Source: Hetaerina americana
Lineage: Eukaryota > Arthropoda > Insecta > Odonata > Calopterygidae
NCBI GenBank assembly: GCA_022747635.1
Contig: JAKTNV010000010.1
Location: forward strand, 40,262,237-40,326,236
Direction of reading: 5' to 3'
Length of the DNA: 64,000 nucleotides
In this document: positions 1 through 13,175 of the stretch, in pieces
Layout of the letters: every line of letters starts with the position of its first letter
Position numbering within the stretch: the stretch's first letter is position 1
The notes under the pieces: model-generated
Databases searched by the model: none
What the model saw: only the letters and a program-made list of their open reading frames with translations
Told to the model about the DNA's origin: nothing
Program-made: the position numbers and the translations under genes

Positions 1-3000
1 CAGACTAATTGGATAAGCTAATCGATTGAGTTCGTGCGAGGGCACACACCTTAGTCTATTCGAGGTTGAATCGAAGACCACGGGTAACCATTTCACTACG
101 GGTAACCATTTCATTCCGCGTAACCCGAATGATTTCTGTGTTAAGAGCCATAAGAGAACATAAAAGAACTTGGCATGAAACTCGTTCTATACCCGTCATC
201 GATGATCGGCCGCGCACGAAATTCTTTTATATGAAATCTCCGGTGGGAATTGCAAGGTTTTTTGTCGGAATTCATGATCCATCGAGTTGATACGCATTTA
301 TCTTAATCTCGTATCCCTAATGGCAGAGGAGGAGGCGGGTGCAGAAGCACCCCTCATTGACGTAAGAGTTGTTACACGAGGCAAGGCTGCAGCGGCCTCG
401 AGCAAGGCATAGCCATGCGTAGTATTAACGATGGCAAGGAGCGAATCTGGACAGCGAGGGGGTAGCTGTGTGGTCCACTCCTTAAGTGCTAACGTTGGTC
501 CAGCGGCGAGCAGCTGGCTGTAAAAAGTCTCATCTTAAACCTTCCGATAGTAATTTTGATGGGTGGAAGTTAATACAGAGGAGAAAGATGAAGAAGAAAT
601 GATGAGTTATTATCTGATTAAAAAGCTCTAAGAAGGGTATGCCAAGAAAGAAGTCAATGAAAAATCCCGGGCAGGTGGAGGGATGAACTCATTTGACATT
701 CTAATATACGAGATCTTATTTATGATCAAGGAAGACTTCCTATGATGAAAGGGAATAACGACCGGCGATGACCCCGAATGCGATGCATGAAGCTGGTAAT
801 TAATTACATGTAACGGAAGAAAAATTTTGGCCTGAAAAGATTATCAGCTGACGCTGAGTTAAGAACTGCATCGATCCAGTACAAGCATTAATGACGGTGA
901 TGGTGATCCAAGTTCTCAAAGAGATCAAGAGGCAAATTGAAATCTATGGGTCTTCAATAAGAAAATTTTTACCTCATACCATTACATCCTTCTAATAAAA
1001 AACTCCTTTAATATTACGATATTTAAGCTGTTTTGGTAATGGCTTACAATTCTAATTCCATCATTTTATCCCATATTTTTCATTTGTTGCATACCAAATG
1101 TTAGAATACAATGCCGTGCTATCTCTGCTCGCCCACAAATTCGTTTTTATAGCCTATAAAAATAACTCTCCCTAAATTTTTTTATTAATTAATGATTGAC
1201 TACGCCTTTGTAACGTTACATCAACAATAGAATGGCTGATATCCCTCTGGGAGGCTCCAATGAAATGATAAGATTTCTCGTTCCAGGGAATGAAATTAGC
1301 TGTCAAAACCGTGTAAAAAGCGATATTATCATGCTATTTCATGGCATCAACGTCTTAATACAGTCGTTAAGACGATACTCTCGTGGGAAAAAGCTGTCAA
1401 CAGACAGGCTAACTATGTCAGCGTACTCCAAATAGTTCATTCATTCATTGTAGAAGTCTCTTGCGGGAGAGGAAATATTGGGTAAGAAATTATTTAATTA
1501 TAAGAGGAGGATAGACGTGGCGCAACGTAAGACACAAAAATTTATTTTGGCTCTCAAGTGCTAAAATCTGTCTGGTCAGTAGCTCTATAAGTTTTCAGAT
1601 ATTTTATCGTTCATATACGCGAGCTTCGCAGCGATGTCGCAGCAATCAGATAGTCAAGATAATCAATCATGTAGATGTAACCATGATTATTCGATCTAAT
1701 AATGAAGACTTAAGCGTTTATAATTTCAATATTGCGCGAAGTAAGTAAGTGCTCGTATTTTTTGTGGGAAGAAGTGATGTTGATGGGAGATTTGAAAAAA
1801 AAACCCTTACAAATTACCGAAGGGGTGGAAGTTACTAAAAAGCCAATCGTATGCATGAAGTTTATACATATTATCTCTTATCGATGCCACTATGTCACTA
1901 ACATAAAATCGAATGCTCAACTTCAATCTGAAATTCTTATTAAAAAAGGGCAACATTGATTTGACGTAATGCAGATGTAAATGTGGTGCGATGAAATACG
2001 TGAATGCACAAGAAAGTGTGTTGTTCTAACATCCTCTGCCAGAAGTCTCCGTTTTAGCTCGGAAGTTAAAATACAGATGCATGAACATGTGTGAATTAAG
2101 GAGATATGAGTGTTCAAGGGAGTTTCTGAGCAAGAGGTTTCTAGGATCGAGCTAAGACTGCCGCCAGAAGTCACGGTGCTGGATGGCGATTTCCAACGGC
2201 CTTGATTGTTGACGCCAAAGGGAGTCAAGATTCGCGGCAGAAAGACCCTATTGGTACGTGTATTCATATTGTACACGCATTCAGCAGTCTTCAAATCGTC
2301 AACGATTTGCAGCAGCGCGTGCGCACTAAAAAGGCGATACACAACAGAGTTTTCCGACAAAGCCTACGTCAAAGGATGATTATCAGGTGATAGAACGTCA
2401 GACCCAATTCATTTTGCAATACGATTGCGCGATTACCGACATCAGGAATTTGAACAGTGGGGATTGTGCGGGGGTGGAGCGGTTGCGTGAACTCCCAGAT
2501 CACCAGTTCTGAATTCGTTAGACTTCTTCCCTTGCGGCTGGATGTAAGACCTTGTTTACAGATCACCAGTTGATTCCGAAGAAGACGTCATGGCAAGAAT
2601 CCACCTCGCTTGAGTATCGCATTCAAGCGACACCTGGCGTGTTTCTGAAAGCGCGCCAATATTTCTTTCGTCACGGCAAACTCGAAATCCAAGCAGAGGA
2701 GAAGAAACTTCGAGTCCCTCCTGTAATAAAAGATGTAAAAGTAATTCTCGCGTTCCTTTCCCTGTCCTCCCAATCCTGAAATACGTAATCGGATCTACCG
2801 CAGAGCGTTCAACAGCTGTTTGCAGTCGCTTTATGATGCAACTTTGACGTCCATAAGTAGCGCCCGTAGGAAGTACCGCGAACGTATTGGGATCTCTACT
2901 TGTCAGACATCTCTATGACTTATTGTTTTATATATTTTGCTCTCTAAATGATATAATCCTCTATAGTAAGTGAAAATCGCGAGAGTATTTATGTTTAATT

Positions 3001-6000
3001 GGCTCATTGCCGAAAACTGTCACTGCTAGTTTGGAATTTGACCTTCCGTTTACCAATGTCAAGTCACTTGAGTAAACTTAAATGAATTTTTTATAAAAAT
3101 GAGTGATCACGTACTTCACTTCAGAATATCTTCGATCAATTTTGGTGTTACATCTCATTGCTGAACATCATATGTATTATCAGGGTGCTAGGAGAGTATA
3201 TAGTACGTAATGTCTAACGTGCCTTATGGGAACGCCTGTAGTTGCAAATAAAAATTGCTTGAAATCTCGTGTCTCTACCCTAAAGAGATGGATGTTGCTC
3301 CAGGGATTCCTTTGTGGAATAACGGCACCTTAAATTCATTCACCATTTTGTTTATTTTTACGGCGTTTTGTTCCTTTCTTTTCTCGCTTAAAGGATCGGT
3401 TTTAATGGAAGGCTGACAGGGGCAGGCATAACCTCATCAAATAAAAGAATTAACTCGTGAGGGGTTACACTTGCGTTCAAAATCCTTCATTTAATTTCCA
3501 AATCGTAGTTATCCGATTCGTAAAATAGTAATCTAATGTCTAGTAGTCTAATGTTTTCATGGCGTAGTTATTTATTGATACTTTGGGTTCTAATTTGCAG
3601 AAAAGTTGCTAACTAAATATCAATCGTCACGTAATTTTAGAATGGTAATAGTATTTGGCATAACTGATGTTTCGAAAGCCCATTTTGCGCGAAAATATTT
3701 TCCTTTATTTCTATAGCTGAGAGGTATCGCGGTTTAATACGGCCCTAGTTTAATTCCAGCTGACAAATTTTACATTAGTTTCAGTTAATATGCACCTCTG
3801 TAATTTAATTTTAGTTGAATATACTTCATAAACATAACATCATAGTAATCTCGAAACCGTCCAAATTCTGCTCCGTCTTGTTGAAAATGTGTTACATTGT
3901 GTTCTTAGAGGAATAATATGTAATTATTGACTTCCCATATAATTCATCTTTATTATTTGTTGTTGTTATTTCCAATTAATGCCTGCTTTTCGAAAGTATG
4001 CTCCCAAATCTTCATTACTTTAGCTCATCATCCGCAGGTTGCCTTTTTCAGAGTCCTTTGGGGCTCTTAGCAGGAAACAAATGAGCATGTTCGTCATTTC
4101 AAGCTTCGTTGTGTTGACTCCATGCATAAAATTTACATTTTTCGACTGCCTTAATTTAACTAATTACATTTTATTTGGTATTTGATTGAAAAAAATAGTG
4201 GTATTGAATATCTTGAAAACGATCCTAAGCACTTAAAATCCAAAAAAATGTTTGACTGCAGTCATCCATTCTCCACTTTAAAATTCGGCTCTGATAAATC
4301 CTCCGTCTCTAATCCCTTTTTCCTTGCCCAACGTATTAACGCTTGGGCCTTCCTTGTGGCTTCTTGATTTCCATTTAGTTCCTGAGAAAAAGCCCGCTGT
4401 GTCTCTAGGTATGATTTATCCTTCTGGTTACTCTTTCCCCTATTGAACTGTTACTATATCATTAGACTCATCTACTATTCTATATGCTTTTTAATTGCTC
4501 TTCCATTCTGTTCAGCTCTTTAAAACATCTGTCGCGATACCCGTTTTCCCTAGCACGCTCAAAGCTCCCGTTTCGTTCTGGCGTTCGCACATACTTTTTG
4601 ACTATGCATTTGAACGTTATGTAGGATACGAATGGAATGAAAATTTTGAATGGTGTTTACATGGTACGTAGTTTTATTCCGCCGTTAAAATTCAATGGGA
4701 TCAATTTAAAGGTCCTAATGGAAAAGTAAATCAAACAAACGTTAAATTTACTCATTTCGTCCGTGGTCTAAAAAGATTCGCATCCAAGGCTGTTCTATTC
4801 CTATATTGTTCCCGGTAGAACGTCGAGAAATCCGTTTTTGCTTGCGGGAATTGGTCATACTTGGTTTCCTTGGAACTCCACTCTTCACTTTCAAAACCTC
4901 ACTGGCTCCATCTCTTGGCAGCATTCGAAATCGTAGTCGGCGTCGTCTTGGCTCCTTCCCGTCTGCTCTTCTTCCCAATTGCTTCGCCGGTCTTTTTATA
5001 AAACTCCAACTCATATAGAGAGAGAGAAGGAGAGAGAGAGAGATGGAGTTGGTAGTAAAAAGAGGGAATCCTTTTCATCAAGACTCGCCGTTTGCGTAGT
5101 TTATTGCTTTGCAGACGTTTTAAGTCCCATCGTGGCGCCCACGAGCGTTTTGATCTCATCAATCGCAGTCGGATTCTGAGCTTTGGAGAAGAGCGCACTT
5201 CCTGTTTTCCTTTGTTTAATAGTGTTCTTCTTGAAACTTTTCTTTGAGTCGTGGATGTCCGCCTTTACTTCGGGGGAAATTCGATTTAGTCATAGTTGGT
5301 GCCATCAGTCAAGTTACAGCCATACGTAGCCTTTAAAAATTGTTTAACTTGTGAAACTTATTAACTTACTTCTACGTACTAACTGAAACAATTTAGCATT
5401 AGTCAACAATAAGAACAGTTGCGGGCAACAACAACTGTTAGAATGAGAAAATGACGCTGTTGCCCCAGATCGTAACCTGTCATGGTGGTAATTTCTCATC
5501 GGAGAACTTCAAAGCTGTTTCTACGGTGGTATCCTCTTAATGCTTGATTTTTTTGTATCCTCGCACAAATACATCAATCAAAAAGGCTGGTAACAATTGA
5601 CATAATGCCTTCCTTACTTTATACGCACATCTCTCTCTTTAAGGACAGTGGTTCCGAATAAGTTCATCCAGCCTCCTTGAATGAGGGATTTGTATTAGAA
5701 AAGGAAGGTGTACATGTAGATCTAAAAGATTGGACTCTGAAACGCTTGCTAATTTTTTTCGATTTATAACCATTCTTGAATACAGCTGGTTAAGTTGAGG
5801 GAATAATTTTATATGAATGCTAATTTGGAGTGAGAATAATAAAACGATTATTTTAGTATTAATTGATAATTTTTCATAAATATCGGCTAATTTTATTTGT
5901 TAAAATGAAATGAATCATTGCATACTCTTGGCCGTAAGCGCACTAAAGTCGGGATGCTATAGAAAATTACACGTGATTCAAACTAATAAATTTGAAAGCT

Positions 6001-6540
6001 GTGTATATTAAACGGTCATTTTAGCAGTTTGGCTTTCTATTGATGGCTATTGCTTGCCCAATGGCTAGAGGTTTTGGCTGCGGACTAAAGGGTGCGTGCG
6101 ATGTGCACGTTAAGAGATCATTCTAGGGGGACCATGCCATTTTCTTGCAGTTTTCCTTTATATCCTCGTACCTATTAAAATAAACTATTTGGGTATCAGC
6201 TAACGGTGTACGGCCCTGATGGATTGATCATTTGGCCACTGTTCCGAGGGCCTTGGGATCAAACTGGCATGATCCATTGGACGCATTGGTTTCACTCATG
6301 CTTCGTAATATTCTGGGTATCACATATTCCCGTGAATCCGCGTGCATCATAGAGAACGTAGCTTCCCGAAAAACCTAATCTCACACACCACGGCGTTAGA
6401 CTTAGTAATAGACGAGTCTGCTACTTTTTAATATTAAATTAATTACAACTGGGGTTATAACTGCAAGAATTATAATTCTTCCGGAGTATTTACCAGAGTC
6501 GATGTTGATATCGTGGGTATTTCATAATTCATATTTTTAT
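1..6540. other. Gene-free AT-rich left flank
   Basis: Only short frames without recognisable domains. A 15-base unit (CGGGTAACCATTTCA) occurs at 81-95 and 99-113. Sequence at about 1960-2780 is less AT-rich and looks like a decayed repeat, but I could not assign a family. A GA-rich simple stretch lies at 5020-5045. The short Arg-rich minus-strand frames at 4748-5198 match nothing I know. Confidence 0.5.
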
Positions 6541-6550
6541 TATGAAATGT

Positions 6551-6772
6551 GATAGTCTAGTGGGTAGAGCATTGGAATATTGATCATAGGGCCCAGGTTC
6601 GATTCCTGTGTCTATCGAGCACGCTCAGCTTCACCCAAGCTGCGTAATTTTTAGGGCACCAGATCTTCATGGAAAACTACCGGCGGCACAGGGAAGCTGC
6701 CTACCCTACCCTGATGTGTGAAGTACGCATGCCGTTCGCCTTAATACTAGGCGAGCTCTGCCCTCACCTATT
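6551..6772 (+). repeat. tRNA-derived SINE, copy 1
   Basis: The head (about 6551-6617) is tRNA-like: A-box-like TAGTCTAGTGGG, B-box GGTTCGATTCC, and 5' GATAG that can pair with 3' CTATC. The body follows, with TTCACCCAAGCTG, CACCAGATCTTCATGG, CCCTGATGTGTGAA and ending GCGAGCTCTGCCCTCACC. The same body order is found inverted at 13176-13411 and partly at 31398-31500, which defines a family. It is transcribed by RNA polymerase III if active. Confidence 0.8.
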
Positions 6773-9700
6773 AAATATACAGGTTGATAACTGTGGTTAT
6801 ATTGATTATTACCATTTTCAACGAACTCATTTGAGGACTTATTCGTAAACTGTCTTATTTTAGAATGAGAATAATGTGCTGAGCGCGAATTGGTGGGAAT
6901 TGGAGGAGATTGGGTGCTATTTAACTAATTCCAACCGTAATTCCAAACATTGTCGGAGTTATGTGATCTCCGGTCACTCTGATTGATAAACCCTCTTTCG
7001 ACCGCTGTGCTCTGTCACTCTAAACTTGCACTGGCACACGGGTGGAGTGTCAAAAGTAAGCCTCCCGAGTACATATCCGTGTTCGAACCAAGACTTGTTC
7101 CTACCTCGAATTACCATTCGTACATCTCTTCCTCACCGTAATTCCAACCTTTCTCTTATCACAGGGCATCCAATTTTTCCTCCTCAACGTCATACTCTGC
7201 GTGACTATTGATGGAAATCATTCAAAAGAGTGTTACAGCGTGGACGGAAAAGAAAGATGAACTGCACCCCTGCTTGGTATCTTTATTTCGGTCTCTTATG
7301 TGGAGCATACTGTCAAAAATTCCTAAAATAGTTGATAGTGATAAATATTTAACATTGTGTTACAAATGGAGGAGGACATGAATAACATCCTTCTTGTACT
7401 TTATTAATAAAATGTTAAAATGAGATAACCAACCTCGTCACCACAGCTTACGTATGTATCTCACAAGTGCAGAGGGGAACAATTATAAATACATCATAGA
7501 TTTGAGTCTAGTTCACACACAATGAGTTTGTGAGAAATTATGTAAACTCACTGCATAAGAACAGGACGAGAATAAATCCAGGTTTATTCGTAAGTGTCCT
7601 GTTTTGCTGCATCATTTTTTTATTATTTATTAAGCCATCAAATACCTTCCGTGGAAGGTTAAAAAATGAAGTAAACGCTCTTGGTGTTATTTTGCTTCTC
7701 ATTTTTAGTGGTAGAAATATTTTTTGTCATGGAATGAATAGGGAACCAGGCTATTTTGCGACTGAAAACAGAATAATACCACCAATTAAAAGCATTCCTG
7801 GACCATAATGACATAATAGACGTTCCACACTATTTTCATTGAAATTAGGAAATTTTTTCGGTTGGGTACTAAGGTCTTTGCTGTCAGCAGAGGAAATTTG
7901 TCTTTCTTATTCTTCCTTACTTTGATAAGAGCCAAGTCCCAATCCCATCCACAGTTCTCGAGCAAACAAATTCTCATTTACGACTAGGTGATGATGTAGG
8001 AGATTTTTTGTCGTATTACAGAAGCGCCATTGCGAAATACACAATGTTCGGGGATGGAATATGTGTCAAAAATTCATATCGTTAGTTCTCTCCCGCTGTT
8101 GAAGCGTTGACCTCTCTCTCTCTCTCCCCTTATTTTATCACAGCACGGAATTCTTTGGCGTTTCCTCGTGCAAATGGTTTTCCGCCTCGCTTTCTTCACG
8201 AACTTCCTGTGGCCCTTTCAGCAACCGAGCCCTACCCTCTCAGTTTCGTCGAATATCTCCCATCATTAAAGAATGTTGTGATCACCTGAGAAACGTAACT
8301 TTTAGCTTTCAGAGAAGTGTGAGGTATATTCATTGAAAAAAAATCTTAACAATAAATTGACATTATTGAACCAAATTAAGAGATGGTGAGTTTTAAACGA
8401 GGTGAATACTGAATTTCAGCAAATAATTTACAACCAAACGTGTATCTCATTCAACCCACGAATAAAAAGTTATACACATATATTTCAAAACTGATTTTAG
8501 TTAAGTAAGGACTGAAGTAAGAAAGTGAGGGCTTATTTTCGCGGCATTGAGAGCCTTAATATTTGGGAGAAAAATCTTGAATAAATGCGCTGATAATTTC
8601 GTCTTCTGAAACTTAACACTCCATTTCTCTTCGGAATATACGCGCCAATGCACTGGTGATATCGCTCGGGGTAGGGTGAAAATTAGGGGTATGAAATCAG
8701 TCGTGCTTTAGTGTGACTCTTTTCGGAATAACTGCCCTGACCTCTTATTGTAGCCTCACCCAATGAGGAGCCACCGTTCAAATTAAGCACTCTTCCCGAA
8801 TTTGTTTGTTGTATTCATGACTCCTGGGTCAAACTTTCCTTTGTTCTTTCGAAAAATATTTTATAAAAACCTTTATTAATATCCGAAGCTTAACTGCTAT
8901 TGCAGGCTTAATTTTCGTATTCATTTGCAATCGCGGAATCTTGGTGCCCTGACAAACCAACGGAGAAATACCGGAAAGGAAGGTAGGTGTGACAGGTTCT
9001 CATGCGATTGATGTGAAAATAATGAGCATAAGGGTACTCATTTTCCCGACCCGGTGATTTAACTGTTCCGGGTAAGTTTCGTTTCAGCTTTTTTTTCTTT
9101 GGCTTTCAATTTTTTTCGTCATTTTATTCCTTGATTATGCTCACTTTAGTTAATTATGATTCAGGCGAGATGAGTCGGCGTGTTCTGAAATTCGGAGGAA
9201 TTTCTAATTTAGCTTAGAAAAGTGAGCGCACCATTGAGTGAGCTCTGTTTTTTACACGAGGTAGTTTATCCTGTGAGTACTTTGCAATCGGACGATATCA
9301 TTGAGGCGTCGTTTTCGTCAGAGGTTCAAGATGCCTCTAATGTTGGAAAAACACCACCCCATTTCAGGAATTGATGACAGTCGATAGGTTGTCACAAAGA
9401 TATCAAGATAGTTGAAATAAAATCTTATGTAGACCACGTAACCTCCTCAGGTTTGAGACCAGTAAAGTAAGGAAACGAAATTGATGTTGAAATATCAAAT
9501 GATTTTCGAAAAAACCGGGATAGACGTATAAACTTGAAACATCTTCGGAAAACGCAAGAATTACATATGTAAATTTATGGGGCATGTTATAAAAATAATT
9601 TTACTGGAAGAAGGAAAATTAAACTTATGTAAAAATTACATGAAATTACGAAGACTCGATGAAAAAATATCCCGTGACCTATTTCTCTCAATCTTTCCAT

Positions 9701-11570
9701 TTTATCTAACGATAACAGAGCAGAGAATTCAATGAATGCTATGTCAAACTGTGAAAAAAAGAAACTCGATGGAGACAAATAAACTGCTTGCTACCTTGAA
9801 ATTGGGCCAAGGAGACGCGAACGTTGTCCTGGAGGAAAGCAATTAAGGAAAATTTTCGGTGTAGGGGAGTATGAGAAATCCTCCCAAATAAATTGTGGTC
9901 GCGCCATTGCCTAAATATAATATATAGTATGTTCGAATCTACTTCGCTCCCTGAAATCCCAGGGAATTTCAACTCCCCTGTGAAGGATGTACAACTAATT
10001 TCGCGGAAAGTGAAATAAATTGCATCGACCTAAAATGACGCCATCAATGTCAGTTTTAACGAAGTTTGTTTCGAATTGTGTGTGTCTGAAGTGGTGAATA
10101 GTGAAAATCCGAAACCGCGGTTTAGAAAGAATTTCGTTGAATCCGTCCCTTTAAGTGAAGTAAAATGAAGTGCAAATGTAGCGCATCAATGTCAAAGGAA
10201 ATTCAACATCAAGATAATATTCACTCTTAATCTTCTCGTGCCTCTCTATATCGTGACTTAATAGAAGGATCACGGTGTCATACATTGTCACAAGAGGGTT
10301 TCATTAAATAAAACAAGGAAAGTGAATCGAGGAAGAAGTCTAAAAGGATCCATACCCCAAGATAATCTTGCATACTTTTTCCTAAAAATCCTAATGGCTT
10401 ATCCACAAATTCAAATAAAAATTAGAATAATTGCCACTATTATTTGAAGTACCCATTTCTTAAACTACAAGTCTCAAGTCACGATCGTATGTCATTCGCG
10501 ACAAATGTCGTCATATATATTTCTGCCGAATATTATCTCAAAATCTATTTTACCTATGATGGATAAAATAATAATGATAATATTGTATTAGAATTCCGTA
10601 GTATTAGTATTTAGTAGTAGTCGATTGCTGTCACCGTAATAAAGCAATTCATCCTCATAACGCTAAAGCATCAGGAATGAAGAAATTAAATATTTATTTA
10701 ATGGTGCCTCCGAACTGACCCGATTAAATTATTAATTGGTCGGTATTACATCTAATATAATATGCATATTTCTTCAGCATTTTGTCAATTCCTTCGAAAT
10801 TGATTCGATTTCTGTGATATCATAGGCTTCGTGAATATACATAACGAATGCGAGAAATTCGCGGTAGAAAGACCATTAGCTTTGGCCCTGTTATGAACCC
10901 AGATTTTCCTATTATTGGTCGAGTATTTGAGCCCTTGACTACGTGAACTACAAATATTTGGGTGCTAGTGTTTGTGGATCCCAGTGAAGGCGAGTGATTC
11001 TTCCATCTCGCATTTCTTCGAGCATCAGCACATGAATTCGCGGATTTTACTACAACAGAATTTCTAGCAGCCATTTTTTAATTTAATAATATGATTTAAA
11101 TTCAAGCAGCGAGCAGTCATCGAAAAGAGAAAATGCCGTTGGCCTTGAAATTTATCATCAGATAAGGAAAGAAGAGCGACTTCTCCTGCCAATTCATTTG
11201 CACATTCACATTTTCGCATTGAAAGGGTGTAACGGAGTGCCTTGCGAGACAGAAGAAGAGAGATGGTAGGATTTCTTCAGAAAGTCCATTTGGAATAAAC
11301 CCATTCGCCCATCTTTTTTTTTCCTTCACCCTATCCAGTGGAAAAAGACAAAAAGCCCGCAGGGGATGGGAGCGCTCTGGAGGAAGGAAGACGTTTTCCC
11401 GGCGCACTCAAACGCACGCGATTAACGGATGCTGTTACGAAGGAATCCGTCGATTTCACTAGTCACGAACCTGGAAGCCACATCAACCACCAATAGGAGC
11501 AGAATTTAACCCGAATGCATACTGCATTTTGAAGACGGAATCAAATATTTTATTTAACTTATGCTTATGA
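6773..11570. other. Gene-free stretch
   Basis: No supported gene. A B-box-like GTGTTCGAACC at about 7079 may be another decayed tRNA-like repeat. A CT-rich run occurs at 8111-8126. Minus-strand frames at 10820-11074 and 11117-11407 have no recognisable motif and no nearby splice structure. Confidence 0.45.
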
Positions 11571-11669
11571 ACTTAAAATTAATTATCGTTCGAAGGTTTC
11601 CGCGGCGATGAGTAGGTGATTTCCACATTTTTCGGGCTGCGTCCGCGTATGTCGTTTAAATGTACAACA

Positions 11670-11700
11670 GTTTCGCCAGCTATCCTGCTGGCGTCCTCAG
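11670..11700 (-). ncRNA. Hammerhead-ribozyme-like core in Penelope tail (left copy)
   Basis: On the minus strand the order is CTGAGGA, one base, a 6-bp perfect stem (GCCAGC/GCTGGC) with a 6-base loop, then GAAAC. This is the CUGANGA-stem-GAA layout of a hammerhead core, and Penelope-like elements are known to carry minimal hammerheads. A 2-bp stem III with UGUU loop and a GUA cleavage triplet can follow, but I could not find a convincing stem I, so activity is doubtful. Confidence 0.4.
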
Positions 11701-11779
11701 GTCAAGGATGAAAAGAAGCTTGTTGTCCCGTCTTATATAGGAAAAATCCGGCGCCAATACCGGGAAATTTTTTGGCCAA

Positions 11780-12205
11780 TCAGGGAACGTCCTCATATTT
11801 GCGCGGAATAATTCTTTTCCACGCACTGTGGAGTGGATATCCATCCTCTCTGTTAAAATTTTTTGGCCTTTTAACGATTTCAATGGCCTCTCTGATTATT
11901 CTCTGGAAGTATTTTCCTTCTTTCGCTATTATTTTAGCGTCGTCGAAGAGAATAGAGTGTCCAGGTTCACTCCAGGCGTGCTCAGCGATGGCCGATGCTC
12001 TAAACTGTTTGGCCTTGGTTGCCCTCTGGTGTTCACTCATGCGTGTTTTCAGCGCTCTGCACGTTTCACCGATGTACCATTTGCCACAGGAGCATGGCAC
12101 TTGGTACACGCCTTCTGATATTAACGGTGAAATTCCATCCTTGGGTCCGGGTAGGGTGTCAGCTATCTTGGTGACGCAGTTGAATCTGGTCACCACATCA
12201 TGTTT
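11780..12205 (-). pseudogene. GIY-YIG endonuclease domain of a Penelope-like element (truncated)
   Basis: The minus-strand frame ends RKYEDVP then stop at 11780. It contains GVYQVPCSCGKWYIGETC (GIY-YIG core with the two cysteines typical of Penelope elements), then LKTRMSEHQ with the conserved Arg, a SAIAEHAW segment with His, REAIEIVK with the likely catalytic Glu, and NFNREDGY. This is the C-terminal endonuclease normally fused behind a reverse transcriptase. Here the frame is cut at 12205 by the junction with the inverted arm, so the RT domain is missing and no start codon belongs to it. Confidence 0.85.
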
Positions 12206-12207
12206 CC

Positions 12208-12402
12208 TGGAGTGAACCTGGACACTCTATTCTCTTCGACGACGCTAAAATAATAGCGAAAGAAGGAAAATACTTCCAGAGAATAATCAGAGAGGCCATT
12301 GAAATCGTTAAAAGGCCAAAAAATTTTAACAGAGAGGATGGATATCCACTCCACAGTGCGTGGAAACGAATAATTCCGCGCAAATATGAGGACGTTCCCT
12401 GA
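12208..12402 (+). pseudogene. Second, inverted copy of the GIY-YIG C-terminus
   Basis: On the + strand the frame starts directly at WSEPGHSILFDDAK and runs through REAIEIVK, NFNREDGY and RKYEDVP to a stop. It matches the C-terminal half of the left copy almost exactly. It lacks the GIY-YIG core and cannot encode a functional nuclease. Confidence 0.8.
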
Positions 12403-12481
12403 TTGGCCAAGAAATTTCCCGGTATTGGCGCCGGATTTTTCCTATATAAGACGGGACAACAAGCTTCTTTTCATCCTTGAC

Positions 12482-12512
12482 CTGAGGACGCCAGCAGGAT
12501 AGCTGGCGAAAC
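12482..12512 (+). ncRNA. Hammerhead-ribozyme-like core in Penelope tail (right copy)
   Basis: Identical core to the left copy, in the opposite orientation: CTGAGGA, stem GCCAGC/GCTGGC, GAAAC. Conservation of the core in both arms is expected from their common origin and does not by itself prove function. Confidence 0.4.
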
Positions 12513-12579
12513 TGTTGTACATTTAAACGACGTACGCGGACGCAGCCCGAAAAATGTGGAAATCACTTAAAATTAATTA

Positions 12580-13175
12580 GATAAAATTGGCCCTCGAAAT
12601 TATTTCCCCATAAAATGGCAATGCCACTGGATTTAACAATCGAGTTTTATTTCTTTATTGATAATATTATTACTCGTGTTAAGTTACCTATTTAATGGTG
12701 GATTACTTAAGTATGGTTTTCTAATGCATTAAAAAAATATGAAAGAGATTCATTTGGCGGTTATGCCTAAAAAATAAAGTCGAGCCATAGAACTATCGGT
12801 TGGACCGGTTTGATATTTTTCAGCTAGAATAAATGGCTCTCAACTACTCAGTCTTGTTCACTTTTTGTTTTTTAATTCATATGTGTAAACTCTTTTCAGT
12901 GTACGATCAAGTTTTGGTAATGCTGGTAAGGAGATTAGACTTTAGGAACACTTGCACACAACTGCCCTTTCAAACACCCAAAAATTTACTGGATCCGATT
13001 ACATCTCCCAGCTCTTGAAGCCTGAAAGCGAGGGATACGGGTTTAAAACCTGATTCAGACGAATGATTTTGTTCCACTATAAAGTTCTCGAATTTGTATC
13101 CAAGAGATCATCCCGAAAATTCAAGGGAATAGGAGAGAGGTGGGGGAAAAAGCAGTTAACAACCCCAAGGTTGTT
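12580..13175. other. Gene-free stretch
   Basis: AT-rich sequence with no supported gene. A weak B-box-like GGGTTTAAAACC near 13038 could be a decayed tRNA-like repeat. Confidence 0.4.

Larger units (their letters stand above)
11571..12579. mobile_element. Penelope-like retroelement, head-to-head inverted, 5'-truncated insertion
   Basis: A 15-bp direct duplication (ACTTAAAATTAATTA at 11571-11585 and 12565-12579) brackets the whole block, so it inserted as one unit. Inside, two arms of 361 nt (11616-11976 and 12206-12566) are inverted copies with only a few mismatches, separated by a 229-bp spacer. The left part, read on the minus strand, carries a GIY-YIG endonuclease frame. The right arm repeats its C-terminal portion and the 3' tail on the + strand. 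The left copy keeps about 30 more bases at its 3' end (11586-11615). Reverse transcriptase is absent from both, so the insertion is 5'-truncated and inactive. Inverted partial copies are known for Penelope-like elements. Confidence 0.85.

Noticed and set aside
1923..2779. Cluster of short overlapping frames
   Set aside because: Looks like a decayed repeat, but neither strand gives a recognisable transposon or gene motif, so no family is claimed.
4748..5198. Arg/Lys-rich minus-strand frames
   Set aside because: Two overlapping frames of similar composition, no recognisable motif, and part is a GA/CT simple run.
6551..6617. Possible functional tRNA gene
   Set aside because: Has A and B boxes, but the anticodon arm does not fold well and a SINE body is attached; the same body recurs elsewhere.
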